Assembly (NCBI GenBank): GCA_003213625.1
Contig: QCMT01000003.1
Coordinates: forward strand, 62,001-126,000
Direction: 5' to 3'
From: OCS155 cluster bacterium AG-422-J23
GTDB lineage: Bacteria > Actinomycetota > Acidimicrobiia > Actinomarinales > Actinomarinaceae
Length of the DNA: 64,000 nucleotides
The notes beneath the pieces are model-generated. The model did not search any database. It was given only the letters and a program-made list of their open reading frames with translations, and was not told the DNA's origin. Positions 54,271 to 63,357 of this stretch are shown here, one piece after another; position 1 is the stretch's first letter; the number at the start of each line of letters is the position of its first letter. The translations under genes were made by a program, and so were the position numbers.

Positions 54271-55322
54271 AATTTTCCATTAAAGGCTCCTTGACAATAT
54301 TTTTAACTATTTTTTCAATATTTCTTGTTTTTCTTTTAAACGAAGATGGAGAAATACCAATCCTTTTTAACCTGTTAACGTTCGCAGGCATTTATGGATT
54401 AGCTGCGATAGGGTTAAATGTCCATTTTGGGTTAACAGGATTATTAAATTTTGGTCACGCAGCTTTTATGGGATTTGGAGCTTATGTGACTGTATTATTA
54501 ATACCCCATGCAGCTGGTCGGGAAGGTGTTGTTATTACTACTGGACTTCCATTTTTTCTAGCTTTATTGATTGGAGTTATTTCGGCTGCACTTTTTGGAC
54601 TTCTTTTAGGGCTTCCTGCTATTAGATTAAGAGGTGATTATTTAGCAATAGTGACTATTGCTGCTGCAGAAATTTTTCGTTTACTTGTACGGGATCTTGA
54701 ATCTGTAACAGGTGGTGTCTACGGCATCATCAATTTTTCAAGTTCATTACAACAATATAGGTTAGGATTTATTGATAATTTTGCCTCTTCAAATGACCTA
54801 AATCCATCTCAAGTATTTGTAGCTTTTTTGTCTTGGATTTCAATAGTTCTTGTTTTACTCCTTTTAAGGAGACTAACAAATTCGCCCTGGGGTCGAGCTC
54901 TCAGAGCAGTCCGTGAAGATGAAGATGCAGTCAGAGCTTTAGGCAAAAATGCTGTGTGGTTAAAGCTTCAAAGTTTTATGCTTGGCGCAGGTATCGCAGG
55001 ATTGTCTGGAGTTTTATTAGCTTTTAATTATGGCACTATTCAAGTATCAACCTTTGTACCAATACTTACATTCTATGTGTGGGCAATTATGATTCTTGGA
55101 GGAGTAGGGAGTCTTACGGGACCAATTTTTGGATCAATTATATTTTGGGTCATCATTGGTGAAACGAATGGAATTGCTCAACTAATTTTTGAAAATGCAA
55201 ATGGTCAACAAATAGCTGGAGTTAGATTTGTTTTGGTAGGACTATTAATAATGATTTTAATGATTTTTAGACCAAGTGGATTAATGGGAAAGAAAGAGGA
55301 ACTTCTCTTAGATGTCAAATAA
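54267..55322 (+). CDS. livM: Branched-chain amino acid type ABC permease (LivM-like)
   Basis: Second channel subunit, 351 aa. ALGLNVHFGLTGLLNFGHAAFMGFGAY-like text (AIGLNVHFGLTGLLNFGHA) is the LivM hallmark, with LRGDYLAIVTIAAAEIFRL and WGRALRAVREDEDAVRALGKN. About nine helices. It overlaps livG by 11 bases. LivH and LivM together form the translocation pore. Confidence 0.9.
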   Translation: MKFSIKGSLTIFLTIFSIFLVFLLNEDGEIPILFNLLTFAGIYGLAAIGLNVHFGLTGLLNFGHAAFMGFGAYVTVLLIPHAAGREGVVITTGLPFFLALLIGVISAALFGLLLGLPAIRLRGDYLAIVTIAAAEIFRLLVRDLESVTGGVYGIINFSSSLQQYRLGFIDNFASSNDLNPSQVFVAFLSWISIVLVLLLLRRLTNSPWGRALRAVREDEDAVRALGKNAVWLKLQSFMLGAGIAGLSGVLLAFNYGTIQVSTFVPILTFYVWAIMILGGVGSLTGPIFGSIIFWVIIGETNGIAQLIFENANGQQIAGVRFVLVGLLIMILMIFRPSGLMGKKEELLLDVK

Positions 55323-56082
55323 ATACCTTGAAGTTACAAATCTAAAAAAAAGTTTTGGTGGGATTAAAGCTGTTGATGTTGAAAGTCTTAATTTAAACAG
55401 AAATGAATTAACTTCAATCATTGGTCCAAATGGAGCAGGAAAAACAACTTTCTTTGATTTAATTTCTGGATTCCAAGACAGTGATGAAGGGAAAGTTTAT
55501 CTAAACAACAAAAATATCAGCAAAAGTCAGCCCTACGCAATTGCTAGATTAGGAATGATTAGAACTTTTCAATTAACAAAAGTTTTTGATCGGATGACAG
55601 TTTTAGAAAATATGATGTTTTCAGCATCAACTGTTAATAACGATTCATTTTTAAAATCCCTAGCTAAATTACCAAGTCAAAAAACGACTGAAAAAAAAAT
55701 TAGAGACAAATCATTTGAAATTATGAAAGAATTAAATATTGATCATATGGCAAATTCTTATGCACGAGAAATGTCCGGAGGTCAAAAAAAGTTATTAGAA
55801 CTTGGGAGATCAATAATAAATAATCCAAGTGTTTTATTATTGGATGAACCACTTGCTGGAGTAAATCCAAAACTTGCAGAAGAGATACTTCAAATTATTC
55901 TAAATCTTGCAGGAAAAGGAATTTCGATATTAATGGTTGAGCACAATATCGAAGCAGTAATGAAAATCTCTGAACGGGTCATAGTATTAGCTGAGGGAAA
56001 AGTTATTGCTGATAGTACTCCAGAAAATATAAGAACTGATCAAAAAGTAATCGAAGCATATTTAGGATCCGAAAATGAATAA
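55312..56082 (+). CDS. livG: Branched-chain amino acid type ABC ATPase (LivG-like)
   Basis: 256 aa ATPase. Walker A GPNGAGKTT near residue 38, Q-loop region TFQLTKVFDRMTVLENM, signature MSGGQKKLLELGR and Walker B VLLLDEPLAGVNP, then the switch His in VEHNIEAVM. The end carries the short tail of the LivG group (KVIEAYLGSENE). It overlaps livF by 8 bases. Confidence 0.93.
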   Translation: MSNKYLEVTNLKKSFGGIKAVDVESLNLNRNELTSIIGPNGAGKTTFFDLISGFQDSDEGKVYLNNKNISKSQPYAIARLGMIRTFQLTKVFDRMTVLENMMFSASTVNNDSFLKSLAKLPSQKTTEKKIRDKSFEIMKELNIDHMANSYAREMSGGQKKLLELGRSIINNPSVLLLDEPLAGVNPKLAEEILQIILNLAGKGISILMVEHNIEAVMKISERVIVLAEGKVIADSTPENIRTDQKVIEAYLGSENE

Positions 56083-56791
56083 AACAGTGATTGAATGTAA
56101 TGGAATCGCAGCAGGATACGTAAAGGGTTTAAATATCCTTCAGGGCATTGACATGATCATAAACGAAGAAGAAATAGTATCAATTATTGGTCCTAATGGA
56201 GCAGGAAAATCAACATTACTTAAAGCGATTATGGGAATAATTAATATTTCAGGTGGAAGATTTTTTATAGATGGTGTCGAAAAAACCAATACTCCTACTC
56301 ATCAAATTGTTAAAGAGGGAGTTGGCTATGTCCCTCAGGTTGAAAATGTATTTCCATCTTTAACAATTGAAGAAAATTTAGAAATTGGCTCTTGGTCTAT
56401 CGATACAAGTATCAAACAATCAATATCAAAAATATTTGATGATTTTCCCATGTTAAAAGAAAGAAGAAAAGACAAAGCTGGAAATTTATCTGGCGGACAG
56501 AGACAAATACTCGCTCTAGCAAGAGCATTAACTACTTCTCCAAAGATTCTACTATTAGACGAACCATCAGCAGGTCTTTCACCGGTTGCAATTAAGGAAG
56601 TATTTGAAATAGTTAAAGAGATAAATTCAAAAGGGGTCGCAATTCTTTTGGTAGAACAAAATGCCAAAAGAGCATTAAATTTTAGTGATCGTGGTTATGT
56701 TCTAGATCAAGGAAGAAATGCTTATCAGGGCAAAGGTCAAGAGCTTTTGAATGATCCGCGCGTCGTGGACTTATATTTAGGAAAACTATAA
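56075..56791 (+). CDS. livF: Branched-chain amino acid type ABC ATPase (LivF-like)
   Basis: Partner ATPase, 238 aa. Walker A GPNGAGKST near residue 37, Q-loop GYVPQVENVFPSLTIEENLE, signature LSGGQRQILALARAL, Walker B ILLLDEPSAGLSP and VEQNAKRAL in the switch region. It is the last gene of the plus-strand block; its TAA sits inside the A-rich arm of the bidirectional terminator. Confidence 0.93.
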   Translation: MNKTVIECNGIAAGYVKGLNILQGIDMIINEEEIVSIIGPNGAGKSTLLKAIMGIINISGGRFFIDGVEKTNTPTHQIVKEGVGYVPQVENVFPSLTIEENLEIGSWSIDTSIKQSISKIFDDFPMLKERRKDKAGNLSGGQRQILALARALTTSPKILLLDEPSAGLSPVAIKEVFEIVKEINSKGVAILLVEQNAKRALNFSDRGYVLDQGRNAYQGKGQELLNDPRVVDLYLGKL

Positions 56792-56821
56792 AAAAAGGCC
56801 TGCACATGGCAGGCCTTTTTT
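56790..56821. terminator. Bidirectional intrinsic terminator
   Basis: GGCCTGC (56797-56803), loop ACATG, GCAGGCC (56809-56815), flanked by seven A on the left and six T on the right. It ends livF transcripts on the plus strand and the binding-protein transcript on the minus strand. It is the only GC-rich hairpin with a T-run that I find in the window. Confidence 0.95.
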
Positions 56822-56835
56822 ATTAATTGTAAATT

Positions 56836-58134
56836 TTAAGAACCAAAATCTACTGATTTTAAGACTGGGTTTGTATCACCCTCTGTTGTCCAAATATCAT
56901 ATGTTGCTGCTGTAGGATCTCCAGCTTCATTTAATTCAATTTCGCCAGATGCTCCAACATAGTCAACATCTACACCGTTAGCTGCAAGTTCAATACAAGC
57001 AACTCCGATACATTTTTCTCCACCTGATGATGCAGCAACAAGTCCAGAAGCAATTTCTGGTCCTGTAACACCATTAGCAGCAGCTGATATTGCCATTAAC
57101 ATGACAGCATCATATGCTTGAGGAGCGAAAATAAAGGTTCCAGCGCCATCTGCGCTTACTTCTGCATATGCAGCTGAGAAAGCATCAAATGCTTCTCCAG
57201 CAGCAGATCCAGGTGCTGTACCTTTCATTCCGTCAAGTGCAGTTCCTAAGTTACAAAGTGATGCAAGACCAGCATCTTTAACACCATCGGTCATGTACCA
57301 AGGTGTATCAAGAAGGCCTTGCTCAAATGCAGGTTGAAGAACTCCACAACCAGTAGCAGGGAAAAGAATACCGACAATTGCGTCAGGTGAACCTTTTCCT
57401 ACAGCTGTTACTTCGGAGTTAAATTCTGTTGCATCAGGAGCATGATAAACAATATTTTTTATAACTCCTCCACCAGCTTCAAATGCTGATGCAGTAGCTT
57501 CTGCTAAACCTCTACCATAAGCGTCTGCTCTTGAAATGATTGAGATTGATTCAACTCCATCTTCTAACAATAATGATGCAAGTACATCACCTTGTAATAG
57601 ATCTGATGGAGCGGTTCTTGCATAAAATCCTTTTTTATCCATTTTGGTAAATTGAGGACTTGTATTTGATGGGGATACCATAACAACTTCTGCAGCTATA
57701 GCTGTGTCTAATATAGCAAGGGAAGTACCACTACATGCAGCACCCATAACTCCTTGTGCTCCTCCAGCTATTGCTTCAGTAAGACTGTCGAGGGCAATCG
57801 CACCATCGCATCCACTGTCACCTTCAATAAGTTCGACAGGGACTCCATTTATACCGCCAGCAGCGTTGATTTGCTGTACAGCGAGAGCAGCTCCTAGTGC
57901 AATACCAGGTCCAAGTGCAGCTAAGTCACCTGATAATGGCATTAATGATGCCAATACAAGTGGGTCACCCGCAGGTTCAGGAGCAGCAGTAGTAGTTGGA
58001 GCTTCTTCAGCTGGAGCTTCAGTAGTTTCAACTACTTCCTCAACAGCATCATCAGAACCACCATCGGAACCACCGCATGCAGCTATTACTAACGCTAAAA
58101 CCGCAATCAAAGCTAAAGCTTTGCGATTTTTCAT
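56836..58134 (-). CDS. Amino acid/amide substrate-binding lipoprotein (LivJ/K-like)
   Basis: Receptor of the adjacent Liv-type importer, 432 aa. The signal peptide ends in a lipobox (IAACGG, Cys20), then an acidic Ala/Thr/Pro linker to about residue 55. The Peripla_BP_6 fold starts LASLMPLSGDLAALGPGIALGAALAVQQINAAGGING, followed by DSGCDGAIALDSLTEAI, VMVSPSNTSPQF and SIISRADAYGRGLAEA. It faces the permease/ATPase genes across the shared terminator, so it has its own promoter. AAAGGA lies upstream of the ATG. Confidence 0.92.
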   Translation of the reverse strand: MKNRKALALIAVLALVIAACGGSDGGSDDAVEEVVETTEAPAEEAPTTTAAPEPAGDPLVLASLMPLSGDLAALGPGIALGAALAVQQINAAGGINGVPVELIEGDSGCDGAIALDSLTEAIAGGAQGVMGAACSGTSLAILDTAIAAEVVMVSPSNTSPQFTKMDKKGFYARTAPSDLLQGDVLASLLLEDGVESISIISRADAYGRGLAEATASAFEAGGGVIKNIVYHAPDATEFNSEVTAVGKGSPDAIVGILFPATGCGVLQPAFEQGLLDTPWYMTDGVKDAGLASLCNLGTALDGMKGTAPGSAAGEAFDAFSAAYAEVSADGAGTFIFAPQAYDAVMLMAISAAANGVTGPEIASGLVAASSGGEKCIGVACIELAANGVDVDYVGASGEIELNEAGDPTAATYDIWTTEGDTNPVLKSVDFGS

Positions 58135-58165
58135 ATAATTTCCTTTCAGTCACTGAAATTAAAAA

Positions 58166-58187
58166 ATTCCTACATATTTGTAGGAAT
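58166..58187. promoter_or_regulatory. Perfect 9-bp palindrome at the binding-protein promoter
   Basis: ATTCCTACA, TATT, TGTAGGAAT. On the minus strand it is followed by a T-run and then a second small palindrome (TTTCAG-TGA-CTGAAA, 58144-58158) next to the ribosome site. A minus-strand -10 TATACA (58187-58192) would place the start site inside the palindrome, so it reads as an operator; alternatively it is a leader terminator. Confidence 0.5.
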
Positions 58188-58248
58188 GTATAACAACAAT
58201 AGCGTAATTTGTGTACTCTTCAATAGCAGAAGCAAAAAATTTAAAAAA

Positions 58249-59262
58249 ATGGTTGAAAATTTAGAAAATTTGTTAACTTTTCTTAATAATTTAGATTATT
58301 TAGACATATTTATATATATCTTTATTGTTTATCTTATTTATTTCGGATGGAAAAAAGGCTCTGTATTAATAATTTATTATTTGATAGCTTTTCTTATATC
58401 AATCTATTTAAGTTTCACCTATTCCTTTTCGATTGGTGAATATATAAGTGGCTGGCTAAATTCTAACCAACAAACTTCACAAATTTTTGCAGGTGTAGCA
58501 ATATTCATTACAATCTTGACATTAAGTTCGATTTTTCAAAATTTAATTTACAGGGAAGGATCTAAAAAAGATATAGGAAATAAGTTATTGGGAAGCATCA
58601 CCTCTATTGTTTTGAGCAATTTAGTTCTTACTTTTATATTTACAATCTTATCTCTTCTTTCATTACCAAAATATGTTCAAGAAAATATTGATCAGTCAAA
58701 TATTGTATCCTTTTATCTAAATTCTGAAGGAGTACCCCAACAAACACTCGAAGTCGTAACAGGAACAGATTTATTAAAAGTTACTTCAAGAATTAAGGAA
58801 CTTACAGGTAGCACCTCTATTTCGTTAGATGAATCAGGATGTCTTGAAATCCCTTCTTTTACTCAATCAAAATTAATTTCAAAGACTAGTGAAACGAGGG
58901 AGTTGTTTGAAATGGTTAATATCGAGAGAATAAATGTAAATTCTGATCCATTAGAGTTCTCTCAAACATTATCGAATATCGCAGAAAACTATGCAAAAAA
59001 AATGTACACAGAGGGTTTTTGGTGTCATAAAGATCCAAACAATGGTTATTTAGTTACTGAAAGACTTTTAGAAGTTGGTTATCCACCCCCAAAATTTATT
59101 GGAGAAAATCTAGCAATGGCATCTACAATTTATTCTGGCCATCAAAGCCTAATGAATTCTGAATCACATAGAGCGACAATAATTGACAATGAATTTAAAC
59201 GAATTGGTCTTGGAATAGTGTCTGGTCCAAATGGTTTAATTATTGTTCAAATATTTGCATGA
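58249..59262 (+). CDS. CvpA-like membrane protein fused to a CAP (SCP) domain
   Basis: About 337 aa. The first part has four hydrophobic helices with GWKKGSVLIIYYLIAFLISIYLS and a later LLGSITSIVLSNLVL, the pattern of the CvpA family. The last 120 residues are a CAP/SCP domain: ELFEMVNIERINVNSDPL, NIAENYAKKMYTEGFWCHKDP, ERLLEVGY, IGENLAMAS and NSESHRATIIDNEFKRIGLGIV, which keeps the conserved His and Glu cavity residues. The CAP domain should lie outside the cell. I prefer the ATG at 58249 because the longer frame starts inside the operator. ATGA overlap with the next gene. Confidence 0.78.
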   Translation: MVENLENLLTFLNNLDYLDIFIYIFIVYLIYFGWKKGSVLIIYYLIAFLISIYLSFTYSFSIGEYISGWLNSNQQTSQIFAGVAIFITILTLSSIFQNLIYREGSKKDIGNKLLGSITSIVLSNLVLTFIFTILSLLSLPKYVQENIDQSNIVSFYLNSEGVPQQTLEVVTGTDLLKVTSRIKELTGSTSISLDESGCLEIPSFTQSKLISKTSETRELFEMVNIERINVNSDPLEFSQTLSNIAENYAKKMYTEGFWCHKDPNNGYLVTERLLEVGYPPPKFIGENLAMASTIYSGHQSLMNSESHRATIIDNEFKRIGLGIVSGPNGLIIVQIFA

Positions 59263-59558
59263 CAAATTTAGAAATAACCTCTTTTGCAAAAACTCTCTGT
59301 GAAGGTTTAAAACAATATTTAAAAAATGAAAATATTAAAATCAATGATGCAGATTTTCAAGAGTTAGAAAATATATTAATTAATGAGTTCAATCTTCCAT
59401 ATTCTGACCAAACACAAACTCCAACTCAATTGTTGAATAACTTTACCAAAACAATTTATAAATTTGAAAAAGTTATTACTCCTCAAAATTTAGGTATTGA
59501 AGCTCATGAGCAGATTATGATTTGGGGTCTTTTAAAAGCTGATAATTACAATGATTAA
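59259..59558 (+). CDS. Small protein of unknown function (99 aa)
   Basis: Soluble, mostly helical by composition, acidic, with no signal peptide or membrane helix. No family is recognised. It overlaps the CvpA-CAP gene by 4 bases and the MATE gene by 8 bases, so the three genes are translated as a unit. It may be an adaptor or just lineage-specific. Confidence 0.65.
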   Translation: MTNLEITSFAKTLCEGLKQYLKNENIKINDADFQELENILINEFNLPYSDQTQTPTQLLNNFTKTIYKFEKVITPQNLGIEAHEQIMIWGLLKADNYND

Positions 59559-60831
59559 TACAGTTAGAAAAGATATTTGGATTAATTCATATCCCATTTT
59601 TTTGTGGCTAGCCTTAGAACCAATAGTAGGTCTAATTGATTCAAAGATTGCTAGTGTTATAAATTTAGAAACGCTTTCTGCAATTGGTATTGGAGAAACG
59701 ATTTATTTTGTTTTTATTTGGGTTTTTATCTTTTTAGCATATGGAACAACACCACTTGTTTCCTCTCTAAATACTAAAAATGAAATCAATAAATTAAATT
59801 ATTTTGTAAAGTTTGGAAGAAATGTTTCCATATTGCTAGGTTTAGGATCATTTTTAATTTTGTACGTAAGTAGTGGTTATTTAATTTCGACTTTTCAACC
59901 TACTCAAAACATACAGCTACTTTCATCTGATTATTTAGTTTTTAGATGTATCGGGCTACCTTTTTATTTGGTAAATATGCACTCCACTGCAGTTTTAAGG
60001 GGTTTAAAGTATGCAAAAATTACTTTTTATAGTGCATTAATAGTATCAATCTCAAATATATTTTTTAGTTTATTTTTTGGACTATTTCTAGGTTTTGGTG
60101 CTGGCGGGATTGGGTTTGCTAGTTCTCTTGCCTTTTTTTGTGCTTCTATTTATTCAACATTTATCCTAAAAAAACAATTAAGTGATATTCCTTCCACTGA
60201 AGAGCAAATAGGCAAACCTAGTTTGCGAAAAAAATTTTTTAGCATCGGAACATATATTTTGATTAGATCTTTATTTCTTACCTTGTTCATGGCATATTTA
60301 AGAAATAGAGCTTCCCTAATGTCTATGGAGGAAATAGCCTTGCAACACATCTTGCTTCAGTTATGGTCAGTAGGTTATATTTTTGTTGATGCAATTGCGA
60401 TTGCTTCTCAAACACTAATTTCTGAACTTGTTTCAAAAAAAGAAAAATACCAAAAATCCGTTTTACAAAAAGAACTTGTGTCGGTAACCACAGCGATATC
60501 TTTCTTCCTTGCATTAATAACTGTTTTATTTTTAGATAATTTTGTTGAAATGTTTGGAGATGACAAATTTGATCTATATATCAATTTAAAATTAACAGTT
60601 CTTGTTGCTCTAAGTCTATTTATAGGTTGTTACGCATTTCTTTGGGACGGAGTTCTTCTAGGACTTGATAGGGCTAAAGAATTTTCTTTTCTAACTGTTG
60701 CTTCTTCAGTTTCTGGATTTTTAGTTTGCGCTTATTTATTAAGAACACAGAATACAATATCAACACTTTGGATCGGTTTAAATGTTAGTTTGCTATTAAG
60801 ATCTTTACTTGGATATATTTATCAGAAATAA
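59551..60831 (+). CDS. MATE-family efflux transporter
   Basis: 426 aa, twelve hydrophobic helices in two similar halves. LALEPIVGLIDSKIASVINLETLSAIGIGETIYF is the MATE-type opening (usual P...D...vG.lg...la..g), FRCIGLPFYLVNMHSTAVLRGLKYAK follows the GxP...R-G-D pattern with Lys-Tyr, and FIGCYAFLWDGVLLGLDRAKEF mirrors it in the second half. It resembles the DinF subgroup. Substrate unknown. It converges on rex with a one-base gap. Confidence 0.88.
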   Translation: MINTVRKDIWINSYPIFLWLALEPIVGLIDSKIASVINLETLSAIGIGETIYFVFIWVFIFLAYGTTPLVSSLNTKNEINKLNYFVKFGRNVSILLGLGSFLILYVSSGYLISTFQPTQNIQLLSSDYLVFRCIGLPFYLVNMHSTAVLRGLKYAKITFYSALIVSISNIFFSLFFGLFLGFGAGGIGFASSLAFFCASIYSTFILKKQLSDIPSTEEQIGKPSLRKKFFSIGTYILIRSLFLTLFMAYLRNRASLMSMEEIALQHILLQLWSVGYIFVDAIAIASQTLISELVSKKEKYQKSVLQKELVSVTTAISFFLALITVLFLDNFVEMFGDDKFDLYINLKLTVLVALSLFIGCYAFLWDGVLLGLDRAKEFSFLTVASSVSGFLVCAYLLRTQNTISTLWIGLNVSLLLRSLLGYIYQK

Positions 60832-60832
60832 A

Positions 60833-61498
60833 TTATTTGACAGCTTTAAGAACGGGTCTATCTAAGTAGTAACTTAGTATTTGTAATTCTTGTGAGAGGT
60901 CGACAGATCTAATTTGAACATCCGGAATATTTTTTAACAATACTGGAGCGAAATTTAAAATTGACTTTACTCCACAGTCGACTAACTGATCTGCAATCTC
61001 TTGAGCAACTTTCCCAGGTGTTGCAATAATGCCAATTGCAACATTGTACTTTTCACAAACATTTTTAATATCAGATGTGGGTTTAACTACAAGGCCAGCT
61101 ATTTGTTTATTGATTTTTTTTGGATCGTCATCAAATAATCCGACAACACCAAATCCTCGTTCTTGAAATCCTCCATAATGTGCAAGTGCTGATCCGAGGT
61201 TACCAACTCCAACTATTACAGCACTCCATCCTTCAACTAGACCAAGTTCTAATTGAATCTGATTTCTCAATGTTGAAATATCATATCCGACACCTCTAGT
61301 TCCTAGTGTGCCCAAATATGATAAATCTCTACGAACTTGAGCATCATTTACTTTTGCAATTTCTGCTAATTTTTTTGAAGAAATTCCAATATTTTGGTCA
61401 TCAATTTGTTCTAAGCATTGAAGATATAGAGGTAATCTCTTTACTGTTGCTGGTGGTATATTGCTATTTTCTTTCACTAATGCACAATCTAATAACAA
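60833..61498 (-). CDS. rex: Redox-sensing transcriptional repressor Rex
   Basis: Senses the NADH/NAD ratio and represses respiratory and fermentative genes. The winged-helix domain has IPPATVKRLPLYLQCLEQ and the recognition part VNDAQVRRDLSYLGTLGTRGVGY. The Rossmann domain has VIVGVGNLGSALAHYGGF and GLFDDDPKKINK. The C-terminal swapped helix ends LSYYLDR. Length 221 aa is typical. Several starts are possible: TTG at 61498 or GTG at 61477. Its likely operator lies upstream of nuoA, 1.4 kb away. Confidence 0.95.
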   Translation of the reverse strand: MLLDCALVKENSNIPPATVKRLPLYLQCLEQIDDQNIGISSKKLAEIAKVNDAQVRRDLSYLGTLGTRGVGYDISTLRNQIQLELGLVEGWSAVIVGVGNLGSALAHYGGFQERGFGVVGLFDDDPKKINKQIAGLVVKPTSDIKNVCEKYNVAIGIIATPGKVAQEIADQLVDCGVKSILNFAPVLLKNIPDVQIRSVDLSQELQILSYYLDRPVLKAVK

Positions 61499-61589
61499 TA
61501 TAAAAATAAGGTAAATTACATTAAAAATATTTTATTTTTACTTAAATTTATGATTTATTAATAAATAAGGTATTTTTAGGTCATAAATC

Positions 61590-62879
61590 ATGAAAAATAA
61601 GGAAATATTCGATGTTTTAATTGTAGGGGCAGGCCCCTCTGGATCTAATACTGCAATTTCTTACAAAAATTTAAATCCTGATTTAAAAGTTGGAATTATT
61701 GACAAAGCTATTTTTCCAAGAGATAAATCTTGTGGTGATGCAATTGGTCCTGGGGTAATTAATGCTTTAAAAAGATTTAATAATGAACACATACTTGACG
61801 GTGAACCCGAGGTTATCTCAACATCTTTATTTGGCCCCGATAATATAGGAATCCAAAATTATATACCAAAAGTTAAAAACAAAGATGATTCTGTTGTTTA
61901 CGTTATCCCAAGATATGAACTCGATAATAGAATTTTTGAAATTGCAAAAAATCTCAATGTACATTCATATGAGGGTGTTAGGTATATAGATTATGAACAA
62001 ACTGAAAATGAAGATATTTTAAAAGTAGAGATCGAAAATAGTGATAAAGAAAAAAACTTCTTATTCACAAAATTGTTAGTAGGTGCAGATGGTGCAAATT
62101 CAAGAGTTAGAAAAAGTTTAGATTTAAAGCAAAATAGTGACATACACAAAGCAATTGCTATAAGAGCCTATATTGACAGTCCAAATTATTTAGAAATTTT
62201 TAAAGAAAGAACACTTATGTTTGAAATCAATGTTTCAGCATTAAAAGGTTATGCTTGGGCGTTCCCTAGTAAGGGTAATTTAATAAATATTGGTATTGGT
62301 ATGCCATTAAATTTATTTAAAAAAGACAAAATGGATATTAATGAAATGCTTGATAGCTTTATACGTACATTGGAATCCAAAGGAGTAATTGTTGATAACT
62401 TAAGGATGGAAAAAAGTTATATGCTTCCATTTGCATCCTCCAGACCAAAGCTTGCGCATGATAAAGTAGCTCTTGTCGGAGATGCCGGTTCAATGATCAA
62501 CCCCATGAGTGGAGAAGGTATTTTTTACGGCATGGAAGCAGGATATTTACTTGCAAAAGAAACATTCGGTTCATTAAATTCCAACGATGAAAATAATTTA
62601 AATAATAATTTAAATAAATATGAAAGAGCCTTAAATAAAAGATTTGGAATGCATTTTCTGAGCTGTACGGTTGCTCGACTAGTTTTGCAAAGTCCATTTA
62701 TGACAAAGAGATTACTTAAAATTGCATCAGTTGATAAAAACACTATTAATTTTGTTGTTGAGCTCTTGTTTGATGAGGCAAGATTGACGATTAAAGAGAC
62801 TTTTTCGCTAGCTTTTAAATTCATTTTACCCTTTAGAACAGTAAGGTTTTTCAGTAAATCTCCAGCCTTTTCCCTATAA
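61590..62879 (+). CDS. Geranylgeranyl-reductase family FAD enzyme (MenJ-like)
   Basis: Flavoenzyme that reduces isoprenyl double bonds. The FAD-binding start is FDVLIVGAGPSGSNTA (residues 7-22), then DKSCGDAIGPGVINAL, the GGR hallmark of a Cys-Gly segment, and GDAGSMINPMSGEGIFYGMEAG near 300. At 429 aa it is full length. The same gene sits beside nuo in actinobacteria, where its mycobacterial relative MenJ saturates one unit of the menaquinone tail. Polyprenyl synthase at 38.6 kb could make that tail. Confidence 0.88.
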   Translation: MKNKEIFDVLIVGAGPSGSNTAISYKNLNPDLKVGIIDKAIFPRDKSCGDAIGPGVINALKRFNNEHILDGEPEVISTSLFGPDNIGIQNYIPKVKNKDDSVVYVIPRYELDNRIFEIAKNLNVHSYEGVRYIDYEQTENEDILKVEIENSDKEKNFLFTKLLVGADGANSRVRKSLDLKQNSDIHKAIAIRAYIDSPNYLEIFKERTLMFEINVSALKGYAWAFPSKGNLINIGIGMPLNLFKKDKMDINEMLDSFIRTLESKGVIVDNLRMEKSYMLPFASSRPKLAHDKVALVGDAGSMINPMSGEGIFYGMEAGYLLAKETFGSLNSNDENNLNNNLNKYERALNKRFGMHFLSCTVARLVLQSPFMTKRLLKIASVDKNTINFVVELLFDEARLTIKETFSLAFKFILPFRTVRFFSKSPAFSL

Positions 62880-62915
62880 CAAAAAGCAAAATCAGTACTA
62901 AAATGAAGTAGTACA

Positions 62916-62933
62916 TTGTGAAATATTTCACAA
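62916..62933 (+). promoter_or_regulatory. Rex operator upstream of nuoA
   Basis: TTGTGAAATATTTCACAA is a perfect 18-base palindrome and matches the Rex consensus (TTGTGAA n4 TTCACAA). It ends 13 bases before the nuoA start codon. A second inverted repeat, GTACTA (62895-62900) with TAGTAC (62909-62914), lies immediately upstream. Rex itself is encoded at 60.8-61.5 kb. Confidence 0.9.
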
Positions 62934-62946
62934 ATAGGGAGGGAAT

Positions 62947-63357
62947 GTGATTAATTGGTTACCAATTTTGGTAATGCTATTTATTGGTATTGGTTTTGCG
63001 ATTGCTTCACTTGGTGTCAGCTATCTTTTATCACCAAAAAATCCTACACCTGAAAAATTAACACCTTATGAGTCTGGTATTTTCCCCGAAGAAGAGCCCT
63101 CACAGAGATTTCCAGTCAAATTTTATATGGTCGCTATGTTGTATATTGTTTTTGATATTGAAATAATATTTCTTTTAGCCTGGGCAACCCGATTTGAGCA
63201 ACTTGGCTGGTACGGAATAGTTGTTATTTTCATATTCACATTCTTTGTACTTGAGACACTTTATTATGTCTGGAAAAGAAATGTTCTTGATTGGAATGTT
63301 CCAAGAAGGCAAAGATATCATGATCCAGTTTCTAACTATGAAGGAGCTAATGAATAA
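62947..63357 (+). CDS. nuoA: NADH-quinone oxidoreductase subunit A
   Basis: Membrane subunit of complex I with three helices in 136 aa. [56 protein letters not shown] contains the conserved YESG, RFPVKFY and FDIE segments. GTG start with a strong GGGAGGG ribosome site. Overlaps nuoB by one base (TAATG). First gene of a nuo operon that continues past the window. Confidence 0.96.
   Translation: MINWLPILVMLFIGIGFAIASLGVSYLLSPKNPTPEKLTPYESGIFPEEEPSQRFPVKFYMVAMLYIVFDIEIIFLLAWATRFEQLGWYGIVVIFIFTFFVLETLYYVWKRNVLDWNVPRRQRYHDPVSNYEGANE

Noticed and set aside
58186-58248. Longer start of the CvpA-CAP gene
   Set aside because: It begins inside the palindrome and the receptor promoter, and adds a polar segment before the first membrane helix that relatives would not have.
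61545-61585. AT palindromes (ATTTATTAATAAAT) upstream of the geranylgeranyl reductase gene
   Set aside because: Made only of A and T in an AT-rich gap, so easily due to chance.
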